A DNA stretch of 64,000 nucleotides from Arthrobacter sp. NicSoilB4 (lineage in GTDB: Bacteria; Actinomycetota; Actinomycetes; Actinomycetales; Micrococcaceae), in the NCBI RefSeq assembly GCF_019977335.1, contig NZ_AP024653.1, forward strand, positions 496,001 through 560,000. Direction: 5' to 3'. The notes under the pieces were generated by a model. That model was not told where the DNA came from and made no database searches. It saw nothing but the letters and a program-made list of their open reading frames with translations. Each line of letters starts with the position of its first letter. The stretch's first letter is position 1. Shown in pieces: positions 25,671 through 33,352 of this stretch. The position numbers and the translations under genes were made by a program.

Positions 25671-26681
25671 ATGAGTACTTCCGACCAGCACACCACAGCC
25701 ACCGCATATTGGACCATCGGCCCCCGGCAAGGGGAGCTCCGGCGCGAGGACCTGCCCGCGCCCGGCCCCGGCGAAGCGCTGGTCCGCACCCTGTTCTCGG
25801 GCATCAGCAAAGGCACCGAACTCGTCGTGCACAACGCCCGCGTCCCGGAGTGTGTGGCGGAGGAAATGGCCGCCCCGAACCAGGAAGGTTCCTTTCCGTC
25901 CCCGGTGAAGTTCGGCTACCTCTCCGTCGGCGTCGTCGAGGACGGCCCGGCTGAATGGCTCGGCAAGACCGTCTTCTGCCTGTACCCGCACCAGGACCGC
26001 TACATCGTGCCGGTGGAGTCGCTCACCGAGGTTCCGGAGGACGTCCCAGCCCGCCGCGCCGTGCTGACCGGCACGGTCGAGACCGCGATCAACGGGATCT
26101 GGGAGGCCGGGCCACGCCTCGGCGACAGGGTCGCCGTGATCGGCGCCGGTCTCGTCGGCGGCATGGTGGCCAGGCTCCTGGCCTCCTTTCCGCTCGGACG
26201 GCTCCAGCTGGTCGACGTCGACCCGGCCAAGCGGGCGTTAGCCGAAACGCTCGGCGTCGAGTTCAGCCACCCCGACGACGCCCTGCCGGACTGCGACATC
26301 GTGATCCACTGCTCCGCCTCCCAGGAAGGCTTGGCGCGGGCCCTGCAGCTGGCAGGGGACGACAGCGACGTCATCGAGATGTCGTGGTACGCCGACCGCA
26401 ACGTCACCGTGCCGCTGGGGGAGGACTTCCACGCCCGCCGGCTCTCCATCCGCGCCAGCCAGGTGGGCGTCGTGGCCCGCGCCCGCCGCCACCGCCGCAC
26501 CAACGCCGACCGGCTCCAGCTCGCCGTCTCCCTGCTGCGTGATCCGGGGTTCGACGTATTCCTCACCGGTTCCTCCACCCTCGACGAGTTGCCCGACGTC
26601 GTCCGGCAGCTCTCCGACGGCGCGCTGAACGCGCTCTGCCACGTCATCGAATACCCCGCCACAACAGAAGCCACGAGGTAA
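25671..26681 (+). CDS. MDR-superfamily dehydrogenase without the zinc cysteine
   Basis: 336-residue medium-chain dehydrogenase-like protein. The GroES-like N-terminal half contains LVRTLFSGISKGTELVVHN where zinc alcohol dehydrogenases have C-G-x-C/T-D; no catalytic Cys is present, as in BchC-type relatives. The Rossmann domain starts at GDRVAVIGAGLVGGMVARLL (~residue 143) and continues with LVDVDPAKR and IVIHCSASQEGL. TAGATT lies 10 nt before the ATG at 25671, so the leader is very short. It begins a tight cluster: the pterin-synthase-like gene follows after 4 nt and a glycosyltransferase after 7 more. Substrate unknown; probably oxidoreduction of a polyol, sugar or pterin side chain. Confidence 0.85.
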   Translation: MSTSDQHTTATAYWTIGPRQGELRREDLPAPGPGEALVRTLFSGISKGTELVVHNARVPECVAEEMAAPNQEGSFPSPVKFGYLSVGVVEDGPAEWLGKTVFCLYPHQDRYIVPVESLTEVPEDVPARRAVLTGTVETAINGIWEAGPRLGDRVAVIGAGLVGGMVARLLASFPLGRLQLVDVDPAKRALAETLGVEFSHPDDALPDCDIVIHCSASQEGLARALQLAGDDSDVIEMSWYADRNVTVPLGEDFHARRLSIRASQVGVVARARRHRRTNADRLQLAVSLLRDPGFDVFLTGSSTLDELPDVVRQLSDGALNALCHVIEYPATTEATR

Positions 26682-26685
26682 ACCC

Positions 26686-27084
26686 GTGTTCAGCCTGACC
26701 GTCCGCCGCAACTTCATGATCGCCCACAGCCTCCCGCGCCCGGCGTTCGGCCCCGCCCAGGGCCTGCATGGCGCCACCTTCGTCACGGAGGTGACCTTCC
26801 GCCGCCGCACTCTCAATGACGACTCGATCGTCCTGGACATCGGCGAGGCCGGCGAAGTGCTGGATGCCGTCCTCGAAGGCCTGAACTACAAGAACCTGGA
26901 CGAGCACCCGGACTTCGCCGGCAGGCTCAGCACCACAGAGGCCCTGGCCCAGTACGTCGCCGACGCCGTTGCGGCGAAGATCCGCAATGGCGCCGACGGC
27001 CGGGAGCTGGCCGGGCTGGACGTTACCCTCCGCGAAACCCCCGACGCCTGGGCCAGTTACTCGCTCGACTTCGAGGCCAGCTAG
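26686..27084 (+). CDS. 6-pyruvoyl-tetrahydropterin synthase-like protein lacking catalytic residues
   Basis: 132 residues with the T-fold pattern of PTPS/QueD proteins: FMIAHS (first zinc His, H14), GLHGATF (H28), and the C-terminal pterin anchor LRETPDAWASYSL with its Glu retained. The second His of the usual HGH is Ala (A30), the nucleophilic Cys that normally precedes LHGH by a few residues is absent (GPAQGLHG), and the catalytic DH of LDHxxLN reads NY (GLNYKNLDEHPDF). It thus seems to keep a pterin-like pocket but not the classic chemistry. The GTG start lies 4 nt after the dehydrogenase stop, so the genes are co-translated. Similar divergent members occur in other Actinobacteria, which argues for a conserved altered function. 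Confidence 0.8.
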   Translation: MFSLTVRRNFMIAHSLPRPAFGPAQGLHGATFVTEVTFRRRTLNDDSIVLDIGEAGEVLDAVLEGLNYKNLDEHPDFAGRLSTTEALAQYVADAVAAKIRNGADGRELAGLDVTLRETPDAWASYSLDFEAS

Positions 27085-27091
27085 GACCTCC

Positions 27092-28321
27092 GTGCCGGCC
27101 AGGAACACGCCGCCAGCCGGGACCACGCTGAAGCCGGGCAGCCTCCGCGTCCGGCTTGTCGTGCCCGGCAGCGTGCGCCACAACTCCGGCGGCAACGTCT
27201 ACAACGCAGCCCTCGCCCGCGAACTTGCCGGGCTGGGCGTGGACGTGGAAACCTTTCCGCTCGACGGCGGCTGGCCGGTAGGCAGCCCGGAGGACCGGCG
27301 GCGGCTGGCCGCACTGCTCCGCGACGACGGCGGAGCCTCCGGGCGCACCGCCGCCGGGCACACCGTCACGATCGTCGACGGGCTCCTCGCCTGCGGGGCA
27401 CCGGATGAACTGGCAGCCGCCGCAGCCGCCGGACGGCCCGCCTGGATCCTGCTGCACATGCCGCTGGACGACACCGGGCAGGATGAAGCCGGGCTGGAGC
27501 GCCGCGCGCTGCGGGCGGCTGCCGGGGTCATCTGCACGAGCACCTCGGCTGCGGCCGCAATCCGGGCCAGGCACGCACTCGACGGAATCCGGGTTGCCCT
27601 GCCAGGCACGGACACCGCCGCGCTGGCCCCCGGATCGGAGCCGCCGCATCTGCTGGCCGTCGCCGCCCTGCTGCCGAACAAGGCCCAGTCACTGCTCCTT
27701 GCCGCGCTCGCAGCCCTGACGGACCTGCCGTGGACGGCGTCGCTGATCGGTTCCGACACCGCGGACCCGGCCTACGCCGCGCAGCTCCGGGACGCGGTGA
27801 CGCGGCTGGGCCTGCAGGACCGCCTCCGGATCCCGGGGGAGCTGCGCGGCAGTGCCCTCGATGCAGAATGGGCCGCGGCCGACCTTAGCCTGCTCATCTC
27901 GCGGGCCGAGACTTTCGGGCTCGTGGTCACGGAATCGATTGCCAGGGGAGTGCCGGTCGTCGTCCGGGCCGGCACCGGCGCCGTCGAAGCGCTCGCGGCC
28001 GGCACGCCGGCGGCCGGGCCGGCTGCCGCGCGCGCAGCAGAGAACAGTACGGCAACCCTCCCGGGAACCGCCGTCGTCCTGGACACGGACCCGGCTCCCC
28101 TCGCGGACGTGCTGCGGCGCTGGCTGGCCCAACCGGCACTGCGCACCCGCTGGCGGGCCGCGGCGGTTGACGCGCGGGACCGGCTGCCCGGCTGGAATGC
28201 CACGGCCCGGACCGTGCTGGAAGTGGTGAACCCGGGACACCCGTCCCCGCCGCCGGCGGCCGCCGGGGACGAAAAGCCGGCCGCGGAAGATTCCCCTGCC
28301 GCACAAGCTGTTGGACAATGA
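27092..28321 (+). CDS. GT4-family glycosyltransferase
   Basis: Retaining GT-B glycosyltransferase of 409 residues. N-terminal domain: LRVRLVVPGSVRHNSGGNVYNAALARELAGLG, the acceptor-side glycine loop. C-terminal nucleotide-sugar domain: HLLAVAALLPNKAQSLLLAALAAL, then the EX7E element ISRAETFGLVVTESIARGVPVVV near residue 270. The real start is the GTG at 27092 (AGGA just upstream), 7 nt after the pterin-like gene; residues encoded further upstream in this frame belong to overlapping out-of-frame sequence. The tail after ~residue 375 is Pro/Ala/Glu-rich. The cluster context suggests glycosylation of a product made by the two preceding proteins. Confidence 0.87.
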   Translation: MPARNTPPAGTTLKPGSLRVRLVVPGSVRHNSGGNVYNAALARELAGLGVDVETFPLDGGWPVGSPEDRRRLAALLRDDGGASGRTAAGHTVTIVDGLLACGAPDELAAAAAAGRPAWILLHMPLDDTGQDEAGLERRALRAAAGVICTSTSAAAAIRARHALDGIRVALPGTDTAALAPGSEPPHLLAVAALLPNKAQSLLLAALAALTDLPWTASLIGSDTADPAYAAQLRDAVTRLGLQDRLRIPGELRGSALDAEWAAADLSLLISRAETFGLVVTESIARGVPVVVRAGTGAVEALAAGTPAAGPAAARAAENSTATLPGTAVVLDTDPAPLADVLRRWLAQPALRTRWRAAAVDARDRLPGWNATARTVLEVVNPGHPSPPPAAAGDEKPAAEDSPAAQAVGQ

Positions 28322-28325
28322 CCCC

Positions 28326-29582
28326 ATGACGCCCCAGCCCCTCACCACGCAGCCCCTGACCGCGAACGCGCCGCCGGCGCGGACCCTCACCCGCGAGCGG
28401 CTCCGCGCCTGGGCCTGGCACAAACAGGGCCTGGACGGGTCGCTGGCCGGCAGCACCTCGGAGCAGGTCTTTGCCCGCGCCGGCTGGGCCCGCTCCGTGG
28501 GCGGCGCCAACCCCTACCTGACGCTCTTCGCCCGCGCCGGCATCCGGCGCGACCAAGTGGACGCCGACGTCCTGGCGCACCGGATCTTGGAACTTCCGAC
28601 GGCGCGAGGCTGCACGTACGTCCTGGGCCGGGACGACTTCGCCTGGGCGCTGCAACTCGGACGGGACGCCGCCGAGGCCGCCTTCAAAGTGGTCGGCAGG
28701 CTCGGGGTGGACCGCGGCGAAATCACCCTGCTGGAGGAACAGGTGCTGCACACGCTGACCGAGGCAGCCGTTCCGCTGGACCCGCGGCAGCTCAAGGAGG
28801 AACTCGGCGAATCCGTGCGGAACCTCGGCGAGGAAGGCAAAAAGAAGGGCGCCACCACCACGCTGCCCACGGCCCTCGGCATCCTGCAGGCGCAGGGCCG
28901 GATCCGGCGGGTCCCGGCCAACGGGCGCCTGGACCAGCAGCGCTACGCCTACGAGCTCTGGAACCTGCCGCCGAGCCCGCTCGACGAGGACGAAGCCCGC
29001 GCCGAGCTGATCCGCCGCTACCTGGGCTGGACCGGCGGGGCCACGTTCAAACAATCGCAATGGTTCACGGCGTTCACCGTTGTCCAGAGCAAGGCGGCGC
29101 TGGCCGCGGCGGGCGCGGTGGAGGTTCCCACGGCCGCCGGGGTGACGCTGTGGATGCTGCCCGACGATGTCGAAAAGCTCGCCGTTTTCGAAGAGCCGGC
29201 CGACGAGCAGATCCAACTGCTCGCCGGAACGGATTCCCTCGCACTGTTGCGGCGCAATGCCGCCGAACTCCTGGCCGACGAGGACCAGCACACACAGGCC
29301 CTCGGCTCGCTGGCGCTTCAGGCGGACCTCCCGGACCATCCCATCTTCGACCGGGGCCGAATCATCGGGCTGTGGCAGTACGATCCCGGCAGGGAACGGA
29401 TCGTGCCCTGGCTGTTCCGCGCGCCCACGGCGGCCGTGACCCGGCGGATCGGCGAAACCGAGGACTGGATCCGCGAGGACCTGGGGGACTTCCGCGCGTT
29501 CAGCCTTGACTCACCAGCCACCCGGCAGAAGCGGATCGACAACCTGGCGGCTGCCGCAGCAGGCTCGGCCGCCGCCAGTTAG
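28326..29582 (+). CDS. Winged-helix DNA-binding protein, AlkZ/HTH_42-like
   Basis: 418-residue protein of the HTH_42 (winged-helix DNA-binding, AlkZ/YcaQ-related) superfamily. Recognisable parts are LTRERLRAWAWHKQGL at the N-terminus, LAHRILELPTARGCTYVLGRDDFAWAL, RYLGWTGGATFKQSQWFTAF (~residue 235) and the C-terminal PIFDRGRIIGLWQYDPGRERIVPWLF. Characterised AlkZ/YcaQ glycosylases use a Q-x-Q or Q-x-D motif in the first HTH; here that position reads GWARSVGGANPY, so glycosylase activity cannot be assumed. ATG 28326 follows the glycosyltransferase stop by 4 nt; a TTG at 28311 would overlap that gene. Confidence 0.75.
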   Translation: MTPQPLTTQPLTANAPPARTLTRERLRAWAWHKQGLDGSLAGSTSEQVFARAGWARSVGGANPYLTLFARAGIRRDQVDADVLAHRILELPTARGCTYVLGRDDFAWALQLGRDAAEAAFKVVGRLGVDRGEITLLEEQVLHTLTEAAVPLDPRQLKEELGESVRNLGEEGKKKGATTTLPTALGILQAQGRIRRVPANGRLDQQRYAYELWNLPPSPLDEDEARAELIRRYLGWTGGATFKQSQWFTAFTVVQSKAALAAAGAVEVPTAAGVTLWMLPDDVEKLAVFEEPADEQIQLLAGTDSLALLRRNAAELLADEDQHTQALGSLALQADLPDHPIFDRGRIIGLWQYDPGRERIVPWLFRAPTAAVTRRIGETEDWIREDLGDFRAFSLDSPATRQKRIDNLAAAAAGSAAAS

Positions 29583-29627
29583 CGCGGCGGGGACACCGCG
29601 GGCACGGGGAGGCGCGATGGCGAAGGC

Positions 29628-30131
29628 TCAGGCGCCCCGGTGCCCGGCGAAGAAGTCCCGGAGCAACGTCGCGCATTCCTGTTCCCGGACCCCGCCGTAC
29701 ACTTCAACCCAGTGGTTGAGCCGGCGCTCGCGGAGAACATCGAACACGGAACCGGCGGCCCCCGCCTTCTCGTCCCACGCACCGAACACCACCCGGGGAA
29801 TCCGGGCCAGCACCACGGCACCGGCGCACATGGCGCAGGGCTCGAGCGTCACCACCAGGGTGCAGTCTTCCAGGCGCCAGCCGTCACCGGCCTTCCCGCC
29901 CCGGGCGCTGAGTTCCTGCAGCCGCGCGGCAGCCGCGCGGATGGCCACCATCTCAGCGTGCGCCGTCGGATCCCCGATGGCCTCCCGCTCGTTGCGCCCG
30001 CGGCCGAGCACGGTGCCGTCGGGACCAATGACGACGGCGCCGATCGGCACGTCCGCCGTGGCCAGCGCGGCACGCGCCTCGCCCAAGGCAAGGCCCATCC
30101 AGTCGGCATGGCGGGGCTCAGGGGAAGTCAT
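29628..30131 (-). CDS. tadA: tRNA-specific adenosine-34 deaminase / CMP-dCMP deaminase family
   Basis: Zinc-dependent deaminase converting A34 to inosine in tRNA-Arg(ACG), whose gene also lies in this window (47183-47256). 167 residues with the active-site pair PTAHAEMVAIRAAA (zinc His and proton-shuttle Glu) and LEPCAMCAGAVVLARIPRVVFG (zinc cysteines PCxxC). The start is fixed by a textbook leaderless arrangement on the minus strand: TATCAT (30143-30138), 6 nt, ATG 30131. Convergent with the winged-helix gene and divergent from the PAP2 gene. Confidence 0.92.
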   Translation of the reverse strand: MTSPEPRHADWMGLALGEARAALATADVPIGAVVIGPDGTVLGRGRNEREAIGDPTAHAEMVAIRAAAARLQELSARGGKAGDGWRLEDCTLVVTLEPCAMCAGAVVLARIPRVVFGAWDEKAGAAGSVFDVLRERRLNHWVEVYGGVREQECATLLRDFFAGHRGA

Positions 30132-30193
30132 GGCTCAATGATAGTTTCGAACACTAAGCAAGCTGTGCAGCACGAAGTAGTCAGGAGATGGCC

Positions 30194-31057
30194 GTGACCA
30201 CCAGGACGGAAAGCTGGCTCATGCGGCGCTGGGGCAAGTGGGTTGTGCCGTACGCCGCCCTGTGGATCACGATGCTCGTGGGCGGCGTGCTGGTGGTTCT
30301 CCTGGCGGTGCTCAGCGCCGAGGTCTATGACAACGTGGTGGACGACGCCGGCCTGGCGAATCTGGACAAGCCAACCCTGGCGTTAATGGAACAGCTCCGC
30401 AGCCCCGGGTTGGACTCCTTCGTTACAGGGTTCACGAACATCGGCGGAGGCGTCGGCATGCCCATCCTGGCCAGCATCCTCACTGCCTGGCTCATCTGGG
30501 CCTCCCGGACCTGGCGGCCGCTGATCCTGATCGGCGCCGCCGCCGCTGTGTCCACCACGGCCACCACGATGGGCAAGAAACTGATCGGCCGGAACCGCCC
30601 GGACCACGCGGACGCCGTGCCTCCCTACGAGGACTCGCCGTCGTTCCCCAGTGGACACACGCTTAACACCACGGTGGTGATCGGGCTCGTGGTGTACCTC
30701 GCCTGCCTGCAGGTGCAGCGCACCATTGCGCGCGTCGCCCTGATCGCTGCCGGTGTGATCTTCGTGGCAGCAATGGGGATGAGCAGGGTCTTCCTGGGCC
30801 ATCACTGGATGACCGATGTGATCTTCGGATGGCTGCTGGGGCTGGCGTGGGTGGCGATCGTGATCATGGCCCACAGGCTCTTCCATGTCTTGCGGCACCG
30901 GGAACACGCGGGTCCCGCGCCCACGTTCGACAACCCCGCGCACCTCAGAGACGGCGTCGGGGGGACCGCCAGCAGCACCGGCAAAGACCGCCGGTCCGGT
31001 GGCAAGGACGACGTCGGCGCCCGCGGTCCCACGGGCGGGCCACCAGCCGCCGGGTGA
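30194..31057 (+). CDS. PAP2-family membrane phosphatase
   Basis: Integral membrane phosphatase of 287 residues, probably acting on undecaprenyl pyrophosphate or lipid phosphates at the outer membrane face. The three PAP2 signature blocks are present: KKLIGRNRPDHADAVPPYEDSPSFPSGHTLNTT (KxxxxxxRP plus PSGH) and SRVFLGHHWMTDVIFGWLLG (SRxxxxxHxxxD). About six membrane helices, with a charged Gly/Ser-rich cytosolic tail. AGGAG at 30183-30187 is 6 nt before GTG 30194 but directly abuts an ATG at 30188, so GTG is preferred. It ends 12 nt before upp. Confidence 0.9.
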   Translation: MTTRTESWLMRRWGKWVVPYAALWITMLVGGVLVVLLAVLSAEVYDNVVDDAGLANLDKPTLALMEQLRSPGLDSFVTGFTNIGGGVGMPILASILTAWLIWASRTWRPLILIGAAAAVSTTATTMGKKLIGRNRPDHADAVPPYEDSPSFPSGHTLNTTVVIGLVVYLACLQVQRTIARVALIAAGVIFVAAMGMSRVFLGHHWMTDVIFGWLLGLAWVAIVIMAHRLFHVLRHREHAGPAPTFDNPAHLRDGVGGTASSTGKDRRSGGKDDVGARGPTGGPPAAG

Positions 31058-31069
31058 TAGTTTTGACCC

Positions 31070-31705
31070 ATGCGCACTTTCGTTGTGGACCACCCGCTGG
31101 TCGCCCATAAGCTCACCGTTCTGCGGGACAAGAACACCCCGTCCCCGGTCTTCCGCCAGCTCACCGAGGAACTGGTCACGCTCCTTGCGTACGAGGCCAC
31201 CCGCGAAGTCCGCACCGAACCGGTTACCATCGAGACACCGGTCAGCACCACCATCGGCACCGCTTTCACCAAGCCCACCCCGCTGGTGGTCCCCATCCTC
31301 CGGGCGGGACTCGGCATGCTCGAGGGCATGACCAAGTTGGTCCCCACCGCCGAGGTGGGCTTCCTGGGCATGGCCCGGGATGAAGAGACCCTGGACATCA
31401 TCACGTACGCCGAGCGGCTCCCCGAGGATCTCACCGACCGCCAGATCTTTGTCCTGGACCCCATGCTCGCCACCGGCGGCACGCTGCGCGAGGCCATCAA
31501 GTTCCTCTTCAAGCGCGGCGCGTCCGACGTCACCTGCATCTGCCTGCTGGCCGCTCCGGAAGGCCTGGCGAAGCTGGAGGAGGAGCTCTCCGACGCCAAT
31601 GTGACGATCGTGCTCGCCTCCATCGACGAGAAGCTCAACGAGAAGTCCTACATCGTTCCGGGCCTGGGCGACGCCGGCGACCGCCTCTACGGCGTGGCCG
31701 GCTAA
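31070..31705 (+). CDS. upp: Uracil phosphoribosyltransferase
   Basis: Pyrimidine salvage: uracil + PRPP to UMP. 211 residues, normal length. Typical elements are [26 protein letters not shown] at the start, [14 protein letters not shown], and the PRPP-binding loop [14 protein letters not shown], followed by the uracil-binding C-terminus [20 protein letters not shown] (31058-31063) lies exactly 6 nt before the ATG, overlapping the end of the PAP2 gene: a leaderless promoter, so upp is likely transcribed on its own. Confidence 0.96.
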   Translation: MRTFVVDHPLVAHKLTVLRDKNTPSPVFRQLTEELVTLLAYEATREVRTEPVTIETPVSTTIGTAFTKPTPLVVPILRAGLGMLEGMTKLVPTAEVGFLGMARDEETLDIITYAERLPEDLTDRQIFVLDPMLATGGTLREAIKFLFKRGASDVTCICLLAAPEGLAKLEEELSDANVTIVLASIDEKLNEKSYIVPGLGDAGDRLYGVAG

Positions 31706-31798
31706 CCAGCCGCCGGTTTCGACGCCGCCCCCGCTGCGGGTTTCCCGCGGTTGGGGTTGCCCTACCGGAAAACGCTGTCCGGGACTAGCCTGTGCCCC

Positions 31799-32176
31799 AT
31801 GGACTGGAAACTTGAACTCGTCTTTGTCCCCGTGTCCGATGTGGACCGCGCCAAGGATTTCTACGTCAACAAGGTCGGGTTCAACGCCGACTACGACGAG
31901 CGGCCCATGGACGGCATCCGTTTCGTCCAGCTGACCCCGCCCGGTTCAGGCTGCTCGATCGCCATTGGCGAGGGCCTCAACGACGCCCCGCCCGGCACGG
32001 CCCCCAGCCTGCAGCTGGTGGTCAGCGACATTCAGGCCGCCCACCAACAGCTCAAGGACAACGGCGTGGACGTCAGCGACGTCGATGTCCAGGACTGGGG
32101 GCACTTCGTCTACTTCGCAGATCCCGACGGCAATAAATGGGCGGTGCAGTACCTGCCCAACCGTCCCAACGGCTAG
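31799..32176 (+). CDS. VOC-family (glyoxalase/bleomycin-resistance fold) protein
   Basis: 125-residue VOC-superfamily protein with two beta-alpha-beta-beta-beta modules: LELVFVPVSDVDRAKDFYVNKVGFNADYD in the first, LQLVVSDIQAAHQQLKDNGVDVSD and WGHFVYFADPDGNKWAVQYLP in the second. Metal ligands typical of such enzymes (an acid or His in each module) are possible but the substrate is unknown. TAGCCT (31786-31791) precedes the ATG by 7 nt (leaderless). Upstream in-frame codons cover that promoter and are not coding. Confidence 0.85.
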   Translation: MDWKLELVFVPVSDVDRAKDFYVNKVGFNADYDERPMDGIRFVQLTPPGSGCSIAIGEGLNDAPPGTAPSLQLVVSDIQAAHQQLKDNGVDVSDVDVQDWGHFVYFADPDGNKWAVQYLPNRPNG

Positions 32177-32236
32177 ACACCCCTAACCGAACCGACCCGG
32201 GGTAAGGCCCGGGTTCCCGCGGATTGTCGCGGACAC

Positions 32237-32275
32237 AAGCGAGGCCCCGGATCCAGCGGATCCGGGGCCTCGCTT
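32237..32275. terminator. Bidirectional terminator
   Basis: Perfect 18-nt inverted repeat with a 3-nt loop (arms 32237-32254 and 32258-32275, core GGCCCCGGATCC/GGATCCGGGGCC), bounded by AA and TTT, between the convergent VOC and transglycosylase genes. Confidence 0.88.
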
Positions 32276-32330
32276 TAGCGCTCTTACAAGGGCACTTCAT
32301 TCCGACGTTCGCGTCCGCCGGGTCTGGTGT

Positions 32331-33089
32331 TTAGTACCAGTTGTGGGCGTAGTGGAAGTTCAGGGCACCACACGGTGAGCCGTAACGTTCCTTGACGTAA
32401 TTCAGGCCCCAGTTGATCTGGGTCCGGTAGTTGGTCCGGTAATCAGCGCCCGCGCTGGCCATCTTCTCGGCCGGCAGGGACTGGACCACACCGTAGGCCC
32501 CGCTGCTCTTGTTGGTGGCCGTCGTCTTCCAGTCCGACTCCTTGGTCCAGAGCTTATTGAGGCACTGCATCTGGTCTGCGGCCCAGCCATGGGAGCCCAG
32601 CTGGCTGGCTGCGTAGGCCTGCGCGCCGGCAGGGTCGTCGATGGCAACGGGGGCGGGCGCCGGTGCCGGCTCGGGCGCGGGTGCCGGTGCGGGTGCCGGC
32701 GCAGCTGCCGGGGCCGGTGCTTCGGCAGGCTTGACCTCGGCAGGCTGGGCCGCGACATCGCCGGTGGGGATGGTGGTCTGGTTGACGACACGGACGCGCT
32801 CAAAATCGAGGGGCGTCAGGGGATCCGCCGTGGTGGCTGCGTCAGTGGAAGTGCCCGCGCTGGCATTGCGGGCAGCTGTCTCGGACGCGTGTCCGGCGGC
32901 GCCGACCCCCACAAGCACCGCGCAGGTCGCGGCAACAACAGCCGCCCGGCGGCCCCTGGAGCCGAAGTTCTTGGCAAACCGGGACAGGCCTGAAGCGGGC
33001 TTGGCCGGTTCGGCGCGGTGGCGCGACGGCTCGGAGCGGGTCTTCGTGGTAACGCCTTCAGGGCGCGTTTGTGGCTTAAAGTCAGTCAT
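32331..33089 (-). CDS. Secreted transglycosylase-like (SLT/aggregation-promoting-factor type) protein
   Basis: Exported cell-wall protein of 252 residues. A basic N-terminal stretch (residues 1-48) is followed by a membrane-spanning export signal (AAVVAATCAVLVGVGAAGHA), then a long Ala/Pro/Glu linker with PAPAPAPEP repeats. The C-terminal ~85-residue lysozyme-like domain contains LNKLWTKESDWKTTATNKSSGAYGVVQSLPAEKM, with the catalytic Glu in KESDW, and QINWGLNYVKERYGSPCGALNFHYAHNWY. Such domains cleave peptidoglycan. The gene follows a c-di-AMP riboswitch, which in Actinobacteria typically controls wall hydrolases. Confidence 0.9.
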   Translation of the reverse strand: MTDFKPQTRPEGVTTKTRSEPSRHRAEPAKPASGLSRFAKNFGSRGRRAAVVAATCAVLVGVGAAGHASETAARNASAGTSTDAATTADPLTPLDFERVRVVNQTTIPTGDVAAQPAEVKPAEAPAPAAAPAPAPAPAPEPAPAPAPVAIDDPAGAQAYAASQLGSHGWAADQMQCLNKLWTKESDWKTTATNKSSGAYGVVQSLPAEKMASAGADYRTNYRTQINWGLNYVKERYGSPCGALNFHYAHNWY

Positions 33090-33094
33090 GTTCG

Positions 33095-33265
33095 CCTCTC
33101 AACGCCTGCGGAGTTAGCTGTCGGGTTCGGATGAGGTCATCCGGCCGCACGGAATCTCACGTGTCGGCTTCACCCCAAGGGTGCAAGATGCAGAAATGCC
33201 CGGGAACTCTGGGTCCCCCGCCTCTGCCTGGTCCAGCGGAATCCGGGAGGCGGCAGAGTTTGGCG
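33095..33265 (-). ncRNA. ydaO/yuaA c-di-AMP riboswitch
   Basis: On the minus strand, directly before the transglycosylase gene, the leader contains in order the conserved blocks of the ydaO riboswitch: GGCGGGGGACCCA, CACCCTTGGGGTGAA (with GCCGAC after it), GCGGCCGGATGACC, CCGAACCCGACAGCTAAC and CGCAGGCGTTGAGAGG running into the start codon region. A pairing strand (CTCTGCCGCC against GGCAGAGGCGG) closes the upstream stem. The RNA class binds c-di-AMP and normally turns expression off at high ligand. A likely -10 box TAGGGT lies at 33304-33299, giving a transcription start around 33292. Confidence 0.9.
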
Positions 33266-33352
33266 TGCATCCGGATATGCGGCGTCAGTGATGGCCGCAC
33301 CCTAAAAACCGTACAGGACCCGGATGCTTAAGTCACATTTGGGTAACGGGGA

